Assembly: GCF_002531935.1 (NCBI RefSeq) | Contig: NZ_NWSV01000004.1 | Span: 62,001 to 126,000, forward strand | Direction of reading: 5' to 3' | Length of the DNA stretch: 64,000 nucleotides | Source of the DNA: Rhizobium chutanense | GTDB taxonomy: Bacteria > Pseudomonadota > Alphaproteobacteria > Rhizobiales > Rhizobiaceae | Shown here: piece by piece, positions 1 through 9,122 of the stretch | Layout of the letters: each line of letters starts with the position of its first letter | Numbering within the stretch: position 1 is the first letter of the stretch | Notes under the pieces: generated by a model | Database searches by the model: none | What the model saw: only the letters and a program-made list of their open reading frames with translations | What the model was told of the DNA's origin: nothing | Made by a program: the position numbers and the translations under genes

Positions 1-37
1 CACGATATCGCGCATCAAAACGGCGCTTGTCAATCGA

Positions 38-90
38 AAACGATCAAATTCGATTATTGTGCAGCGCAATATGAAAATTTATGATCGTTT
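38..90. promoter_or_regulatory. Candidate operator: inverted repeat upstream of rhaR
   Basis: AAACGATCA at 38-46 and its exact reverse complement TGATCGTTT at 82-90 form a perfect 9-bp inverted repeat separated by 35 bp. It lies just upstream of the DeoR-type regulator. DeoR-family repressors often bind spaced repeats and loop the DNA, and the R. leguminosarum rhaR intergenic region is known to serve divergent rhamnose transcripts. That this is the RhaR operator is an inference. Confidence 0.45.
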
Positions 91-94
91 GTGA

Positions 95-124
95 TTGACA
101 GTCTTTAACGGATACGAAATAAAT
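95..124 (+). promoter_or_regulatory. Candidate sigma-70 promoter of the rha operon
   Basis: TTGACA at 95-100 is a perfect -35 hexamer. ATAAAT at 119-124 lies 18 bp downstream as a weak -10, about 20 bp before the start codon of rhaR. The short distance would give a short leader carrying the strong AGGAGGAG ribosome site. Seen by eye only. Confidence 0.35.
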
Positions 125-144
125 ATGACAAGAGGAGGAGCCCA

Positions 145-957
145 ATGCACGAACGCGAACGTCATCGCATTATCTTGAGCGCCGTTCAGGAAAAGTCCGT
201 CGTCACGATCCAGGACATTTCCGAATTGACGGAAGCTTCTGAAGCGACAATCAGGCGCGACATTGCGGCTCTTCACGTGCAGGGCAAGATCCGCCGTGTC
301 CGCGGCGGCGCCGAAGCGGTGCATCCGCCCCAGCTCGGCAATCTCGCCGGCCGGCCCTTCCGGGTTTCAGAATCAGTCAATATCGATAAAAAGCGCGCAA
401 TTGCGCGTGCCGCCGTCGATCTCTGCGAGGCCGGCGACGCCATCATCATCAATGGCGGCACCACGACCTTCCAGATGGTGCATTACATGGCCGGCCACCG
501 CCTGCAGGTGATGACCAACTCTTTCGCCATTGCCGAACATCTGGTGAAGCATTCCAAAAACACCGTGACGGTGCCGGGCGGCGCGATCTATCGCGAGCAG
601 AGCCTGATCCTGTCGCCTTTCGACAATGACGCGATCCGCAATTTTTATGCGCGGCGCATGTTCATCGGCGCGCAGGGCATCGGCCCGCTCGGGATCATGG
701 AGGCGGACGCCCTCATCATCCAGAGCGAGCAGAAGCTGATGCACCAGGCCGACGAACTCGTCGTCATGGTCGATTCAAGCAAATTCAATCGCCGGTCGAG
801 CCTCATTCTCTGCGCGCTCGACCGTGTTTCTGCGATCATCACCGATGACGGGATTTCGGAAGAGGCGGCTCGCATGGTCGAGAATGCCGGCGTCCGGCTG
901 ATTGTCGCGAACCCGGTGGCGCAGATCGCGAAGGAGGATTCCTCGTCGGTCGCATGA
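145..957 (+). CDS. rhaR: DeoR-family repressor of rhamnose catabolism
   Basis: This 270-residue protein has an N-terminal DeoR winged helix-turn-helix (about residues 5-58, recognition helix around SEATIRRDI). Its C-terminal half is the sugar-phosphate-sensing DeoR domain, with the INGGTTT motif at 102-108. Length is typical of the family. The ATG is preceded by AGGAGGAG at good spacing. It heads a run of same-strand genes encoding a CUT2 importer, mutarotase and FGGY kinase, matching the order rhaRSTPQUK described in R. leguminosarum, where RhaR is a negative regulator. The divergent rhaDI genes of that locus would lie left of the window and are not visible. Function rests on family plus synteny. 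Confidence 0.85.
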   Translation: MHERERHRIILSAVQEKSVVTIQDISELTEASEATIRRDIAALHVQGKIRRVRGGAEAVHPPQLGNLAGRPFRVSESVNIDKKRAIARAAVDLCEAGDAIIINGGTTTFQMVHYMAGHRLQVMTNSFAIAEHLVKHSKNTVTVPGGAIYREQSLILSPFDNDAIRNFYARRMFIGAQGIGPLGIMEADALIIQSEQKLMHQADELVVMVDSSKFNRRSSLILCALDRVSAIITDDGISEEAARMVENAGVRLIVANPVAQIAKEDSSSVA

Positions 958-1005
958 GGCGCCGCCGAGGTGTGGAAGTCTAAATCTTAATGGGAGGAAA
1001 GTGAC

Positions 1006-2001
1006 ATGAAATTCGCAAAGACACTGGCGCTCGGCGCAGCGCTCGCCGTCGCCATGATGGCCGGCACTGCCAGCGCCAAGGACATCAAGATCGGCCTCGT
1101 CGTCAAGTCGCTCGGCAACGGCTTCTTCGACGCCGCCAACAAGGGCGCCCAGGAAGCCGCCAAGGAACTCGGCGGCGTCGAGGTGATCTACACCGGCCCG
1201 ACCTCGACGACGGCCGAAGGCCAGATCGAAGTGATCAACTCGCTGATCGCCCAGGGCGTCGATGCCATCGCCGTTTCGGCCAACGACCCCGACGCGCTCG
1301 TTCCGGCGCTGAAGAAGGCGACCCAGCGCGGCATCAAGGTGATCTCCTGGGATTCCGGTGTCGCACCGGAAGGCCGTATCCTGCAGCTCAACCCGTCCTC
1401 CAACGAGCTGATCGGCAAGATGTGCCTGACGCTCGTCAAGGACCATCTCGACGGTGGCAAGGGCGACTTCGCCATCCTGTCGGCAACGACCACCTCGACC
1501 AACCAGAACATCTGGATCGACCAGATGAAGAAGCAGCTCAAGGATTTTGCCGGCCTCAACCTCGTCACCACGGTCTATGGCGACGACCTCTCCGACAAGT
1601 CCTATCGTGAAGCCGAAGGCCTGCTGAAGTCGAACCCGAACGTCAAGGTCATCGTCGCTCCGACGACGGTCGGCGTTCTCGCCGCTTCCAAGGTCGTCGA
1701 AGACAAGGGTCTCGTCGGCAAGGTCTACGTCACCGGTCTCGGCCTGCCGTCCGAAATGGCCGGCGCGATCAAGTCGGGCGCGACGAAGGAATTCGCCATC
1801 TGGAACCCGATCGACCTCGGCTACTCCGCCACCCAGATCGCCTATCGCCTCGTCAAGGGCGAGACCGACGGCAAGCCGGGCAGCGAAATCGCCGCCGGCC
1901 GCATGGGCAAGATCAAGGTCGGCGACAACGGCGAAGCCGCCATGGCCGATCCCTTCGTCTACAATGCTTCGAACATCGACCAGTTCTCCAAGGTCTTCTG
2001 A
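1006..2001 (+). CDS. rhaS: Rhamnose ABC transporter periplasmic binding protein
   Basis: A 331-residue type-I periplasmic sugar-binding protein (Peripla_BP_4, RbsB/RhaS type). A clear signal peptide ends at the ASA motif (cleavage after about residue 24), and the mature start DIKIGLVVKSLGNGFF is typical of ribose/rhamnose-binding proteins. The Shine-Dalgarno GGGAGGAAA precedes the ATG. It is the extracellular receptor for the RhaT/RhaP/RhaQ importer. It follows rhaR by 48 bp and is separated from rhaT by a large hairpin element, which fits the common pattern of a binding protein made in excess of the membrane parts. Substrate is inferred from the operon. Confidence 0.87.
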   Translation: MKFAKTLALGAALAVAMMAGTASAKDIKIGLVVKSLGNGFFDAANKGAQEAAKELGGVEVIYTGPTSTTAEGQIEVINSLIAQGVDAIAVSANDPDALVPALKKATQRGIKVISWDSGVAPEGRILQLNPSSNELIGKMCLTLVKDHLDGGKGDFAILSATTTSTNQNIWIDQMKKQLKDFAGLNLVTTVYGDDLSDKSYREAEGLLKSNPNVKVIVAPTTVGVLAASKVVEDKGLVGKVYVTGLGLPSEMAGAIKSGATKEFAIWNPIDLGYSATQIAYRLVKGETDGKPGSEIAAGRMGKIKVGDNGEAAMADPFVYNASNIDQFSKVF

Positions 2002-2032
2002 TCGTTAAGACCCCCTCTGGCCTGCCGGCCAT

Positions 2033-2130
2033 CTCCCCCACAAGGGGGGAGATAATCTGACGCAACGCCCCCGCCCATCGCGAGCCTCGGCATCGCGATG
2101 GGTCAAGCCCCTCCCCCTTGTGGGGAGGGG
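2033..2130. repeat. Three-hairpin intergenic mosaic element (RIME-like)
   Basis: Three consecutive stem-loops lie between rhaS and rhaT. The first is CTCCCCC/GGGGGAG around 2033-2051. The second is a perfect 10-bp stem CCCATCGCGA (2074-2083) with TCGCGATGGG (2093-2102). The third is CCCCTCCCC (2108-2116) with GGGGAGGGG (2122-2130). The purine/pyrimidine-rich arms look like the palindromic intergenic elements abundant in Rhizobiaceae. In mRNA they would protect the rhaS message 3' end or lower expression of the distal genes. Confidence 0.75.
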
Positions 2131-2161
2131 TTGGGGAGGGGTTTTCAAGGTGAAACGAACA

Positions 2162-3694
2162 ATGCACGCCGCAACGCAAAAGCACGATGTCAGCCCCATG
2201 CCCGATACACCGGCCATTCTGGAAATGCGCGGCATCTCCCAGATCTTTCCGGGCGTGAAGGCGCTCGACAATGTCAGCATCGCCCTTCACCCCGGCACGG
2301 TCACCGCGCTGATCGGCGAAAACGGCGCCGGAAAATCGACGCTCGTCAAGATCCTGACCGGCATCTACCGGCCGAACGAAGGCGAGATCCTGGTCGACGG
2401 CCGGACAGTGACCTTCGCCAGCGCCCAGGCCGCGATCGATGCCGGCGTCACCGCCATCCATCAGGAAACCGTGCTGTTCGACGAACTGACGGTTGCCGAA
2501 AACATCTTCCTCGGCCATGCGCCGCGCACGCGCTTTCGCACCATCGACTGGCAGGTGATGAACAGCCGCTCGAAGACGCTTCTGACCGCGCTTGAAAGCA
2601 ATATCGATCCGACGATCCGGCTGAAAGACCTCTCAATCGCACAGCGCCACCTGGTGGCGATTGCCCGCGCTTTGTCGATCGAGGCCCGCATCGTCATCAT
2701 GGACGAGCCGACGGCCGCCCTCTCCCGCAAGGAGATCGACGACCTCTTCCGCATCATCAAGGGCCTGAAGGAGCAGGGCAAGGCGATCCTGTTCATCAGC
2801 CACAAGTTCGACGAGCTTTACGAAATCGCCGACGATTTCGTCGTCTTCCGCGACGGCCGCGCCATCGGCCAGGGCCGGCTCAAGGAAACGCCGCAGGATG
2901 AGATCGTCCGCATGATGGTCGGCCGCGACGTCGAGAACGCCTTTCCGAAGATCGACGTGGCGATCGGCGCTCCGGTGCTCGCGGTCGAAAAATACAGCCA
3001 CCGCACCGAATTCCGCGATATTTCGCTGACGCTGCGCAAGGGCGAAATCCTCGGCATCTACGGCCTGATCGGCGCCGGACGGTCGGAACTGGCGCAGTCG
3101 CTCTTCGGCATCACCAGGCCGCTCTCCGGCCGGCTGACGCTCGAAGGCCGGGACATTTCGATCAACTCGCCGCACGACGCGATCAGAGCCGGCATCGTCT
3201 ATGTGCCGGAGGAGCGCGGCCGCCACGGTCTGGCGCTGCCGATGCCGATCTATCAGAACATGACCCTGCCGTCCTTGGCGCGCACTTCGCGCAAGGGCTT
3301 CCTGCAGGCAGCGCAAGAATTCGCGCTCGCCCGCAAATATGCCGAGCGGCTCGACCTGCGCGCCGCCGCCCTCTCCGTGCCGGTCGGCACGCTCTCGGGC
3401 GGCAACCAGCAGAAGGTTGTCATCGGCAAGTGGCTTGCCACCATGCCCAAGGTCATCATTCTCGATGAACCGACGAAGGGCATCGACATCGGCTCGAAGG
3501 CGGCCGTCCACGGCTTCATCAGCGAGCTTGCCGCCGAGGGCCTCTCGATCATCATGATCTCTTCCGAACTGCCCGAAATCATCGGCATGTCGGACCGGGT
3601 GCTGGTGATGAAGGAAGGCCTGTCGGCCGGGCTTTTCGAGCGCGATCAGCTTTCGCCGGAAGCGCTGGTGCGCGCGGCGACCGGAAATGCGTGA
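2162..3694 (+). CDS. rhaT: Rhamnose ABC transporter, tandem ATP-binding protein
   Basis: A 510-residue fusion of two ATPase domains, as in RbsA/XylG. Domain 1 has a normal Walker A, GENGAGKST (residues 52-60), and the family-specific signature LSIAQRHLV before the Walker B IVIMDEPTAAL. Domain 2 has the degenerate P-loop GLIGAGRSE normal for this family, then LSGGNQQKV and VIILDEPTKGID. It energises rhamnose import with RhaP and RhaQ. The frame is open upstream into the palindromic element (first ATG 2120), but 2162 is preferred because AAGGTG lies about 10 nt before it; 2198 is a further option. Substrate is inferred from operon context and the R. leguminosarum locus. Confidence 0.87.
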   Translation: MHAATQKHDVSPMPDTPAILEMRGISQIFPGVKALDNVSIALHPGTVTALIGENGAGKSTLVKILTGIYRPNEGEILVDGRTVTFASAQAAIDAGVTAIHQETVLFDELTVAENIFLGHAPRTRFRTIDWQVMNSRSKTLLTALESNIDPTIRLKDLSIAQRHLVAIARALSIEARIVIMDEPTAALSRKEIDDLFRIIKGLKEQGKAILFISHKFDELYEIADDFVVFRDGRAIGQGRLKETPQDEIVRMMVGRDVENAFPKIDVAIGAPVLAVEKYSHRTEFRDISLTLRKGEILGIYGLIGAGRSELAQSLFGITRPLSGRLTLEGRDISINSPHDAIRAGIVYVPEERGRHGLALPMPIYQNMTLPSLARTSRKGFLQAAQEFALARKYAERLDLRAAALSVPVGTLSGGNQQKVVIGKWLATMPKVIILDEPTKGIDIGSKAAVHGFISELAAEGLSIIMISSELPEIIGMSDRVLVMKEGLSAGLFERDQLSPEALVRAATGNA

Positions 3695-3704
3695 GGTGAT
3701 GAGC

Positions 3705-4694
3705 ATGGCCAGACTGATCAGAAAACGTGAAACCCTGCTCTTTGCCATCATCGTGCTGATGATCGGCATCTTCTCGACACGGGCGGCCGATTTCGCCACA
3801 CCGGATAATCTCGCCGGCATCTTCAACGACACGGCGATCCTGATCATTCTGGCGCTCGCCCAGATGACGGTCATCCTGACGAAATCGATCGATCTCTCGG
3901 TTGCCGCCAACCTCGCCTTTACCGGCATGGCGATCGCGATGATGAATGCCGCATTTCCCGGCCTGCCGCTGATCGTGCTGATCCTTGCAGCGATCGCAAT
4001 CGGCGCCGCCCTCGGCACCATCAACGGCTTCCTCGTCTGGCGCCTCGAAATCCCGCCGATCGTCGTCACCCTCGGCACCCTGACCATCTATCGCGGCATG
4101 GCCTTCGTACTCTCGGGCGGGGCCTGGGTGAACGCTCACCAGATGACGCCGACCTTCCTCGCCGTCCCTCGTACGCCGATCCTCGGCCTGCCGGTGCTGG
4201 GCTGGGTTGCGATCGTCATCGTCGCGCTGATGTACATGCTGCTGCGCTACAGCCCGTTCGGCCGCTCCGCCTATGCGACCGGCGGCAATCCGACGGCGGC
4301 CGTCTATGCCGGCATCGATACCGGCCGGACGAAATTCCTGGCCTTCGTGCTGTCGGGCGCGCTTGCCGGCCTTTCCAGCTATCTCTGGGTCTCGCGTTAC
4401 GCCGTCGCCTATGTCGATATCGCCAACGGCTTCGAGCTCGACAGCGTCGCGGCCTGCGTCATCGGCGGCATTTCCATTGCCGGCGGCGTCGGCTCGGTCG
4501 CCGGCACCGTGCTCGGCGCGCTGTTCCTCGGCGTCATCAAGAATGCCCTGCCGGTCATCGGCATTTCGCCCTTCACGCAGATGGCGATTTCCGGCACCGT
4601 CATCATCCTCGCCGTCGTCTTCAACGCAAGGCGCGAGCGCAATCGAGGCCGCATCATCCTGCGTGACCGCGCAGCAGCGGAGGTCGCAGCATGA
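3705..4694 (+). CDS. rhaP: Rhamnose ABC transporter permease
   Basis: A 329-residue CUT2 permease (BPD_transp_2) with about eight to ten hydrophobic segments. It carries the signature NGFLVWRLEIPPIVVTLGT, followed by TIYRG, a typical stretch for ribose/rhamnose permeases. Several ATGs crowd the start (3687, 3699, 3705); 3705 is chosen because AGGTG at 3693-3697 is then 7 nt away, and 3687 would overlap rhaT. The stop overlaps the next start (ATGA at 4691-4694), indicating translational coupling with rhaQ, its probable heterodimer partner. Confidence 0.85.
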   Translation: MARLIRKRETLLFAIIVLMIGIFSTRAADFATPDNLAGIFNDTAILIILALAQMTVILTKSIDLSVAANLAFTGMAIAMMNAAFPGLPLIVLILAAIAIGAALGTINGFLVWRLEIPPIVVTLGTLTIYRGMAFVLSGGAWVNAHQMTPTFLAVPRTPILGLPVLGWVAIVIVALMYMLLRYSPFGRSAYATGGNPTAAVYAGIDTGRTKFLAFVLSGALAGLSSYLWVSRYAVAYVDIANGFELDSVAACVIGGISIAGGVGSVAGTVLGALFLGVIKNALPVIGISPFTQMAISGTVIILAVVFNARRERNRGRIILRDRAAAEVAA

Positions 4695-5701
4695 GCACCC
4701 TTTCGTCAACACCCGAAAAACGGGTCATTCCCGATCGGCTCGGCACGCCGTTCAAGCGCATCATGTCGAGTTGGGAAGTGCTGCTCTTCGGTGTCGCCGT
4801 CCTGATCTTCATCTTCAATTCCGTGGCCTCGCCCTACTTCCTCGATGCCTGGAACCTCTCGGACGCGACTTTCAACTTCACCGAAAAGGCGATGATCGCC
4901 TTCGCCATGGCGCTGCTCGTCATCTCGGGCGAGATCGACCTCTCGGTCGCCGCGATCATCGCGCTCGCCTCGACGGCGATGGGCGCGGCAGCGCAGCTCG
5001 GTATCGGCACGCCGGGCCTGGTCGCGATCGGCATCGGCACCGGTCTTGCCTGCGGCATCTTCAACGGCGTGCTGGTCTCGGTGCTGAAACTGCCGTCGAT
5101 CGTCGTCACCATCGGCACGATGAGCCTGTTCCGCGGCATTTCCTATATCGTGCTCGGCGACCAGGCCTACGGCAAGTACCCCGCCGACTTCGCCTATTTC
5201 GGCCAGGGTTATGTGTTCTGGGTGTTCTCCTTCGAATTCGTGCTGTTCTTCGTGCTGGCGATCGCCTTCGCCGTGCTGCTGCATGCGACGAATTTCGGCC
5301 GGCAGGTCTATGCGATCGGCAACAATGATTTCGCCGCCCGCTTCTCCGGCATTCCGGTCGAGCGTGTCAAATTCATCCTCTTCCTGCTGACCGGCGTGAT
5401 GAGCGGTATTGCCGCCGTCTGCCTGACCTCGCGCCTCGGCTCGACCCGGCCGTCGATCGCGCAAGGCTGGGAACTCGAGGTCGTCACCATGGTCGTGCTC
5501 GGCGGCATCTCGATCCTCGGCGGCTCCGGCACGATCGGCGGCGTCGTCATCGCCGCCTTCGTCATGGGCCTCGTCACCTTCGGCCTCGGCCTGTTGAACG
5601 TGCCCGGCATCGTCATGTCGATCTTCATCGGCCTGCTTCTGATCATCACCATCGCCATCCCGATCATCGCCCGCCGCATCAAGCTCATGAGCTCCCGATG
5701 A
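4691..5701 (+). CDS. rhaQ: Rhamnose ABC transporter permease
   Basis: A 336-residue CUT2 permease homologous to RhaP, with the conserved [19 protein letters not shown] region and multiple membrane spans. It starts with an ATGA overlap on rhaP and ends with another on rhaU, so the permease pair and the mutarotase are translated as a coupled block. Assignment as RhaQ rather than RhaP follows gene order only. Confidence 0.85.
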   Translation: MSTLSSTPEKRVIPDRLGTPFKRIMSSWEVLLFGVAVLIFIFNSVASPYFLDAWNLSDATFNFTEKAMIAFAMALLVISGEIDLSVAAIIALASTAMGAAAQLGIGTPGLVAIGIGTGLACGIFNGVLVSVLKLPSIVVTIGTMSLFRGISYIVLGDQAYGKYPADFAYFGQGYVFWVFSFEFVLFFVLAIAFAVLLHATNFGRQVYAIGNNDFAARFSGIPVERVKFILFLLTGVMSGIAAVCLTSRLGSTRPSIAQGWELEVVTMVVLGGISILGGSGTIGGVVIAAFVMGLVTFGLGLLNVPGIVMSIFIGLLLIITIAIPIIARRIKLMSSR

Positions 5702-6018
5702 CCCTGGAAAAACACGCCTTCAAGATGCAGCTTCATCCCGGCATGGAAGCCGAATACCGCAAGCGGCATGACGAAATCTGGCCGGAACTGGTCGATCTCC
5801 TGCATCAGTCGGGCGCCAGCGACTATTCCATCCATCTCGACCGCGAGACCAACACGCTATTCGGCGTGCTGACGCGGCCGGCCGGTCACACGATGGCGAG
5901 CCTGCCGGACCATCCGGTGATGAAGAAATGGTGGGCGCATATGGCCGATATCATGGCGACCAATCCGGACAATTCGCCGGTGCAGAGCGACCTCGTCACC
6001 CTCTTCCATATGCCATGA
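5698..6018 (+). CDS. rhaU: L-rhamnose mutarotase
   Basis: A 106-residue protein of the RhaM/YiiL family, which interconverts alpha and beta anomers of L-rhamnose for the catabolic enzymes. By-eye alignment with E. coli RhaM places His24, Tyr43 and the Trp78-Trp79 pair on the known active-site His22, Tyr41 and Trp76 region. The conserved NPDNSPV stretch is also present. Full family length. It is coupled by ATGA overlaps to the permease before and the kinase after it. In R. leguminosarum this gene is called rhaU. Confidence 0.92.
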   Translation: MTLEKHAFKMQLHPGMEAEYRKRHDEIWPELVDLLHQSGASDYSIHLDRETNTLFGVLTRPAGHTMASLPDHPVMKKWWAHMADIMATNPDNSPVQSDLVTLFHMP

Positions 6019-7394
6019 GCACCGTCTCCTATCGCCGCATCGCCGTTCTCGACATCGGCAAGACCAATGCCAAGGTCGTCGTGCTCGACAGCGGGACCGG
6101 CGCCGAAATCGCCGTCCTGAAGCGGCCGAACGTGACGATCAAGACCGGTCCCTATCCGCATTACGATATCAAGGCGCTGTGGTCCTTCGCGCTCGATGCG
6201 CTGAAGAGCCTGGCGCGGGAACCGGGTTTCGACGCCATCTCGATCACCACCCATGGCGCCGCCGCCGCGCTGCTCGACCGGGACGGCGCGCTCGCCATGC
6301 CCGTGATCGACTACGAGCATGAATATCCTGAGGAAATCCGCGACGCCTATACGGCCTTGCGTCCCGCCTTCGGCGAGACATTCTCGCCGCGCCTGGCGAT
6401 GGGCCTCAATGTCGGCGCGCAGCTGCACTACCAAAAGACCGCCTTTCCCGAGGAATTCGCAGGGGTTGCGACTATCCTCACCTATGCGCAATATTGGACG
6501 GCACGACTGACGGGTGTCGCCGCCAATGAGCTGACCTCGCTCGGCTGCCACACCGACCTCTGGAACCCGAAAACATCACGCTATTCCTCGCTCGTCGACC
6601 GGCTCGGCATCCGTGACCGGATGGCGCCGATCCGCCCCGCCTTCGATGCGCTCGGCCCGGTCCTGCCCGAGATCGCCGCCGAGATCGGGCTTTCAGCACC
6701 GGTGCCGGTCTATTGCGGCATCCACGATTCCAACGCCTCGCTGCTGCCGCATCTGGTTCATCGCGAAGCGCCCTTCGCCGTCGTCTCCACAGGCACATGG
6801 GTGATCAATTTCGGCGTCGGCGGCGATCTCGATCATCTCGATCCCAGCCGCGATGCGCTCGCCAATGTCGATGCCTATGGTCGCGCCGTTCCCTCCTCGC
6901 GTTTCATGGGCGGGCGGGAATTCGAGATCCTTTCGGCCGAAATCGGCCAAGTCGACGAGAAGGCCGCGCAGGCAGCGATCGGCGCCGTCATTGACAAGGG
7001 CATCATGCTGCTCGCCAATATCGCCCCCGGTTCGGGCCCCTTTCCCGGAAAGGCAAGCCGCTGGATCAATGCCGAAGAGGCAAGCCGCGAGGAGCGTTTT
7101 GCCGCCGCCTGCCTCTATCTGGCGCTGATGACCGATGCCTGTCTCGGGCTGATCGGCGCCAAGGGCCCGATCGTCGTCGAAGGTCCCTTCGCCCTGAACG
7201 GAACCTATCTCAAGCTGCTCGCCGCCCTCACCGGCCGCGAGGTCATGGCCGTTCCCGGCTCGACCGGCACCAGCCAGGGCGCCGCCCTGCTCACCGGCAT
7301 CCGGCCGGTGTCGGGCGTAGAGACGCATGTCGCGCCGGCCGATATCCCGGCCCTGGCCGCCTATCGCACCCGATGGTTCGCGGCGATGGAATAG
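6015..7394 (+). CDS. rhaK: Rhamnose-locus sugar kinase, FGGY family
   Basis: A 459-residue FGGY carbohydrate kinase. The N-terminal phosphate loop is [13 protein letters not shown], and later motifs GIHDSNASL and [11 protein letters not shown] carry the catalytic Asp region and nucleotide-binding residues. The start at 6015 overlaps the rhaU stop by ATGA; the frame is open further upstream but that segment lies inside rhaU. In R. leguminosarum RhaK is required not only for phosphorylation but also for rhamnose uptake through RhaSTPQ (established). It is the last recognisable gene of the operon. Confidence 0.87.
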   Translation: MSTVSYRRIAVLDIGKTNAKVVVLDSGTGAEIAVLKRPNVTIKTGPYPHYDIKALWSFALDALKSLAREPGFDAISITTHGAAAALLDRDGALAMPVIDYEHEYPEEIRDAYTALRPAFGETFSPRLAMGLNVGAQLHYQKTAFPEEFAGVATILTYAQYWTARLTGVAANELTSLGCHTDLWNPKTSRYSSLVDRLGIRDRMAPIRPAFDALGPVLPEIAAEIGLSAPVPVYCGIHDSNASLLPHLVHREAPFAVVSTGTWVINFGVGGDLDHLDPSRDALANVDAYGRAVPSSRFMGGREFEILSAEIGQVDEKAAQAAIGAVIDKGIMLLANIAPGSGPFPGKASRWINAEEASREERFAAACLYLALMTDACLGLIGAKGPIVVEGPFALNGTYLKLLAALTGREVMAVPGSTGTSQGAALLTGIRPVSGVETHVAPADIPALAAYRTRWFAAME

Positions 7395-7472
7395 GAGCTT
7401 TTCCAAGAACGGCCCTTGTTCATGCCGGGCTTGCCGTTAGTGTGTCCTCGAAAATCAGCTCAAGGACACAGC

Positions 7473-8231
7473 ATGACAGAAGCATTCGATCCGCGCGCGC
7501 TTGCAGCCAGGCTTCACAGCCTGCACCGGGCCGGCCGACAGGAGGAAACCGGCTCTTTCCCGTTGCCGGTCGATCTCCATCAGGCGATGGAAGCGCAGAA
7601 TTTCCTCACGGCGGCCGACGGCGTGTCCAGCAATGCCTGGAAGGTGACGGTCTCGCCGCAGGGCCAGGCGGTCGCCGCGCCGCTGCATCCCTATGCCGAA
7701 GCCGTCTCCGGTGCTGATATTCCCTGGTATCCCGGCCTGAAATTCGAGACCGAAATCGCCGTGCGCCTCGGCAAGGACCTGCCGGTGCGCGTGAGCGCAC
7801 CCTACAGCCGCGCCGACGTGGTGGAGGCGATCTCCGCCGTTTATCTCGGCGCCGAGCTGCTGGTCAGCGCCGTCAGGGAAGGCGGCAGCGTTTCCTTCCT
7901 GCTGTTTCTCGCCGACCGCCTCGGCAATAGTGGCTATGCGCTCGGCCCGCAGCTCGACACCAGCGTTGTCGACAGTGCCGGCGGCACGCCGCTCAAGGTC
8001 ACCCATGCCGGCCGCACCATCTATGATGGTCCGGCCCAGCATCCGAAGGGCGACGTTCTCACCTGGCTGGTCGATTACGCCAATGACGGCTTGCGCCCCG
8101 AAACATCGCTGAAGGCAGGCGCGCTGATCACGACGGGCACGTTGAGCGGCGCGATCGAACTGGCCGAGCCCGGCGCGATCGACATCCTGTTCGGCGATGC
8201 CAGACTGAGTTTTTCGCTGTCGAAGGCATGA
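7473..8231 (+). CDS. 2-keto-4-pentenoate hydratase / fumarylacetoacetate hydrolase-like protein
   Basis: A 252-residue cytosolic protein with the FAH/MhpD fold, judged from KFETEIAVRLGKDLP, the AVYLGAELLVSAV segment and the late TTGTLSGAIELAEPG loop typical of 2-hydroxypentadienoate hydratases. Enzymes of this family hydrate or cleave 2-keto acids using a divalent metal. The start at 7473 follows AAGGA; an in-frame start at 7416 is poorly placed. It lies 78 bp after rhaK on the same strand, so it may be co-transcribed, but no rhamnose-pathway step known to me needs it. Substrate unknown. Confidence 0.65.
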   Translation: MTEAFDPRALAARLHSLHRAGRQEETGSFPLPVDLHQAMEAQNFLTAADGVSSNAWKVTVSPQGQAVAAPLHPYAEAVSGADIPWYPGLKFETEIAVRLGKDLPVRVSAPYSRADVVEAISAVYLGAELLVSAVREGGSVSFLLFLADRLGNSGYALGPQLDTSVVDSAGGTPLKVTHAGRTIYDGPAQHPKGDVLTWLVDYANDGLRPETSLKAGALITTGTLSGAIELAEPGAIDILFGDARLSFSLSKA

Positions 8232-8335
8232 TCGACGCCGGCTCTGGCAGAAAATGTTAAGTTGACAATCCAGGTTTAGTTTTGCAGGAACCGGATGCGG
8301 CAGGGAAGCCTGCCGCGCCGAACCGGGAGCAGACC

Positions 8336-9115
8336 ATGCCTTCGCCTTTCCTTGCCCTGTCAGGAATCACCTATGCCATCGGGCCGAAGCCCATCCTGCA
8401 TGGTATCGACCTGAGCCTCGAAAAGGGCCGTATCTACGGCCTGGTGGGGCCGAACGGTTCCGGCAAGAGCACGCTTTTGAAGATCATCGCCCGCCAGGTC
8501 GCGCCGCAATCCGGCGCTATCGCCTTCGCCGGCAAACCGGCGGCGGATTGGGGCGCCCGGGAATTTGCCCGGCACGTCGCCTATATGCCGCAATTCACGC
8601 CGGCGACCGAGGGGATGACCGTGCGCGAACTCGTGGCACTCGGCCGTTTCCCCTGGCACGGCACGCTCGGCCGCTTCACCGCGACGGACCGCGACAAGGT
8701 CGAGGAGGCCATTGCCCGCACCGAGCTCGAGGATTTTGCCGATCGTCTCGTTGCCCACATGTCCGGCGGCGAGCGCCAGCGCGCCTGGATTGCCATGATG
8801 CTCGCCCAGGACGCCCGCTGCCTGCTGCTCGACGAGCCGACATCGGCACTCGACCTTGCCCATCAGGCAAGCGTTCTCTCCCTGGTGCAGGAACTCAGCC
8901 ACGAACGCGGGCTGACCGTCGTCATCGTGCTGCACGATATCAATCTTGCCGCGCGCTACTGCGACGCGATCGTCGCGCTGAGCCGCGGCCGGATCAAGGC
9001 CGAAGGCACGCCCGCCGAGATCATGCAGGCCGACACGTTGCACTCGATTTTCGGCGTCGGCATGGGCGTCTTCCCGCATCCGGTGCGAAACGAGCCGGTC
9101 AGTTACCTCTTATAG
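8336..9115 (+). CDS. Orphan iron-siderophore-type ABC ATPase (FhuC/FecE-like)
   Basis: A 259-residue single ABC domain. It has Walker A GPNGSGKST, the FhuC-like stretch ELVALGRFPWHGTLGRF after the Q-loop, signature MSGGERQRAW, Walker B LLLDEPTSALD and the switch His in VLHDINLA. The ALGRxPWHG element is typical of ferric-hydroxamate ATPases such as FhuC. No FhuB/FhuD partner is nearby, so it probably serves membrane parts encoded elsewhere. ATG 8336 is chosen over 8282 because the latter adds a non-conserved tail. It converges on the next gene with a 7-bp gap. Confidence 0.72.
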   Translation: MPSPFLALSGITYAIGPKPILHGIDLSLEKGRIYGLVGPNGSGKSTLLKIIARQVAPQSGAIAFAGKPAADWGAREFARHVAYMPQFTPATEGMTVRELVALGRFPWHGTLGRFTATDRDKVEEAIARTELEDFADRLVAHMSGGERQRAWIAMMLAQDARCLLLDEPTSALDLAHQASVLSLVQELSHERGLTVVIVLHDINLAARYCDAIVALSRGRIKAEGTPAEIMQADTLHSIFGVGMGVFPHPVRNEPVSYLL

Positions 9116-9122
9116 GCATCGC

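Noticed and set aside
2633..4087. 484-codon minus-strand frame across rhaT and rhaP
   Set aside because: Crosses two real genes on the other strand and has no family features.
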